A DNA stretch of 5,426 nt, taken from positions 1-5,426 of the forward strand of contig JAJDBL010000445.1 of the NCBI GenBank assembly GCA_029261375.1, in the 5' to 3' direction. Made by a program: the position numbers and the translations under genes. The notes below the pieces were generated by a model, which saw only the letters and a program-made list of their open reading frames with translations, did no database searches and was not told where the DNA came from. The stretch is from Nitrospirales bacterium (GTDB taxonomy: Bacteria; Nitrospirota; Nitrospiria; Nitrospirales; UBA2166). Shown here in pieces: positions 4,170-5,426 of this stretch. Position 1 is the first letter of the stretch; every line of letters starts with the position of its first letter.

Positions 4170-5426
4170 TTACTTCTCGAGTGACACCGGCTTGGTGGTC
4201 ACTTCGTCTTGCGCGAACATGGTGTCTCTGTCCGTCGGGTTCAAAGCCATCAATGACTTATCGCCCTCAGGAAGGACTCGAAGGAGTCCCCAGAGACCGG
4301 CTTCCATGCCGACCATACGGGTGTCCATATACATAAAGTCACCAGTCATCCCTGCTGAGCCACCGGCGGTGATATGAACCTCAACCTTTTCGCCTGAGCC
4401 GAGTTGTGTTGTGCTCAGACGATCGGCTCCCGCACGGAATGGCTCAAGTGGCCATTCGTGGCCCTCGATGGTAAACATCTGGTTCTGTTCCATCGACGCA
4501 CCGTAGATATGGATCACGACCTTATCACCCGCGTGTGCGGTAATCGTTGGTGTCGCGGGTTCCTTCCCGGCTTCTACACAGAAGAACATGTTCATGGAAT
4601 CGCAGCCGAGTTCCTGACGATGAGCGTACGGGTCAAGTCGGTAATTGACCATGACCAAGCCCGCCGTCTGCTGGAGATACGGCATAAACGCCGTTCCCAT
4701 GATTTGATCTTCTTCCTGGAACATCAACACCGCATCACGATAGTCATCGTACTGGGCGTTCTCGGAGATGGATCGATCAACAATCACATCTGCCTGCCAG
4801 ACGTTTGCCATTGACACGTCGGCACCGGTAATGGGATCACGATATTTCGATCCTCTCGGTCCGATCGCAACCGCACCATACAACCCATCACGCGGATTGA
4901 TCAGGACATTGCCCCAATCCCGGATCAGGCCAGAGTTCAGGACTCCAAGTTCCGGATGTGCGTAATAGGTGTAGCTCTTGCTGCCGCCAGGAGGAACGGC
5001 TTTTCCACCTTTGTTGTTTCCAACAGCAATGGCGGCATCGTGCGGATCGAACGCCAGCATATCGATGTGCATGCCAGCACTCTCTTTCTTCATGTTATTC
5101 GTCAAATTAATCTTCAAACAATCCCCGGAGTTGATGCGCAGGGTCAAAGGATGTGGCCGCAGGCTACCGGAAGCAACCTTTTGAACCTCACTCTTCAAGA
5201 CATACGCTTTTCCGGTGGGATTGGTCATGGTGAGTTTGCGGTCGAAGTCGACCGTAATCACCTCTGGTGCGCTCGGGTTGAGATTCATCGCATAATCAAT
5301 GGCTGCGACGTCGAAGGTCTTCACCGGCGCATCTGCAGGACAGACGCTCTTGGCAGACTTCGGAATCTCTTCCCGCCCTGGGAGGACTTGAAGGTCAGAT
5401 TGCACCTCATCAAGCACCCGGACGAG
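4170..5426 (-). CDS. Multicopper-oxidase-like cupredoxin protein, 5' end cut by window edge; copper ligands largely missing
   Basis: The frame is open from the right edge for 418 residues to TAA at 4172-4170, so the N-terminus is outside; GTG 5417 is probably internal. Numbering is from the first codon in the window. Two cupredoxin domains are visible. The first (about 45-195) has SGDCLKINLTNN, GMHIDMLAFDPHD (H120), YYAHPE, RDW (169-171) and GLYGAVAIGPRG (181-192). The second (about 290-395) has AGDKVVIHIYGA, QMFTIEGHEWP (H323), GDFMYMDT (MDT 367-369) and GLWGLLRV (377-384). The layout resembles large MnxG-type multicopper oxidases, probably with a further N-terminal cupredoxin domain upstream. 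In active relatives I recall HxH-type copper ligands at positions here read as RDW, NQMFTIEGH and MDT, with only H323 kept in the second domain. An oxidase reaction is therefore doubtful; a structural, partner-binding or altered-metal role is more likely. A strong terminator follows. Confidence 0.8.
   Translation of the reverse strand, partial: LVRVLDEVQSDLQVLPGREEIPKSAKSVCPADAPVKTFDVAAIDYAMNLNPSAPEVITVDFDRKLTMTNPTGKAYVLKSEVQKVASGSLRPHPLTLRINSGDCLKINLTNNMKKESAGMHIDMLAFDPHDAAIAVGNNKGGKAVPPGGSKSYTYYAHPELGVLNSGLIRDWGNVLINPRDGLYGAVAIGPRGSKYRDPITGADVSMANVWQADVIVDRSISENAQYDDYRDAVLMFQEEDQIMGTAFMPYLQQTAGLVMVNYRLDPYAHRQELGCDSMNMFFCVEAGKEPATPTITAHAGDKVVIHIYGASMEQNQMFTIEGHEWPLEPFRAGADRLSTTQLGSGEKVEVHITAGGSAGMTGDFMYMDTRMVGMEAGLWGLLRVLPEGDKSLMALNPTDRDTMFAQDEVTTKPVSLEK

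Noticed and set aside
4404..4814. Plus-strand open frame of 136 codons over the cupredoxin gene
   Set aside because: Antisense to conserved cupredoxin motifs; the product has no family features.
5415..5417. GTG at 5417 as the true start of the cupredoxin gene
   Set aside because: The frame stays open to the right edge, and the protein would lack a signal peptide and start mid-region; the gene is better treated as 5'-truncated by the window.

Overview
The window reads as chromosomal DNA of a Gram-negative bacterium: four encoded proteins have recognisable export signals, one is a periplasmic-type lytic transglycosylase, and initiation sites carry AGGA/GAG-type ribosome binding sites. Base composition is moderately GC-rich and even. 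The right-hand cluster (cupredoxin protein, His-rich exported protein, condensed FGE-like proteins) would fit Nitrospirota or a similar environmental lineage, but this is a weak guess from gene content only.

Layout. Bases 1-658 (minus strand) hold most of a YjeF N-terminal-type NAD(P)H-hydrate epimerase whose 3' end lies beyond the left edge. Bases 659-802 are a divergent control region with back-to-back promoter candidates and a short palindrome. Bases 803-1732 (plus) encode an exported MltD-like lytic transglycosylase that stops before any LysM repeat. Bases 1733-1962 are a convergent spacer with two inverted repeats and no credible gene. Everything to the right is on the minus strand, in transcription order: a 5'-truncated multicopper-oxidase-like cupredoxin protein (5426-4170), a strong UUCG-capped intrinsic terminator (4108-4133), an exported protein with a histidine-rich tail (4057-3311), and two tandem paralogues with a condensed, eight-cysteine formylglycine-generating-enzyme (FGE/SUMF1)-like domain (3268-2822 and 2754-1963). 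The second of these has an extra N-terminal surface-protein-type domain.

How they may work together. The left half is housekeeping: repair of hydrated NAD(P)H and cell-wall remodelling. The right half looks like an envelope module: an exported metal-binding candidate and two exported disulfide-rich proteins, downstream of a cupredoxin protein that has lost the histidines normally forming the copper centres. A role in metal (perhaps copper) binding, or in a scaffold or structural complex of the envelope, is the most natural reading. It is inferred from composition and gene order; no specific function can be read from the sequence.
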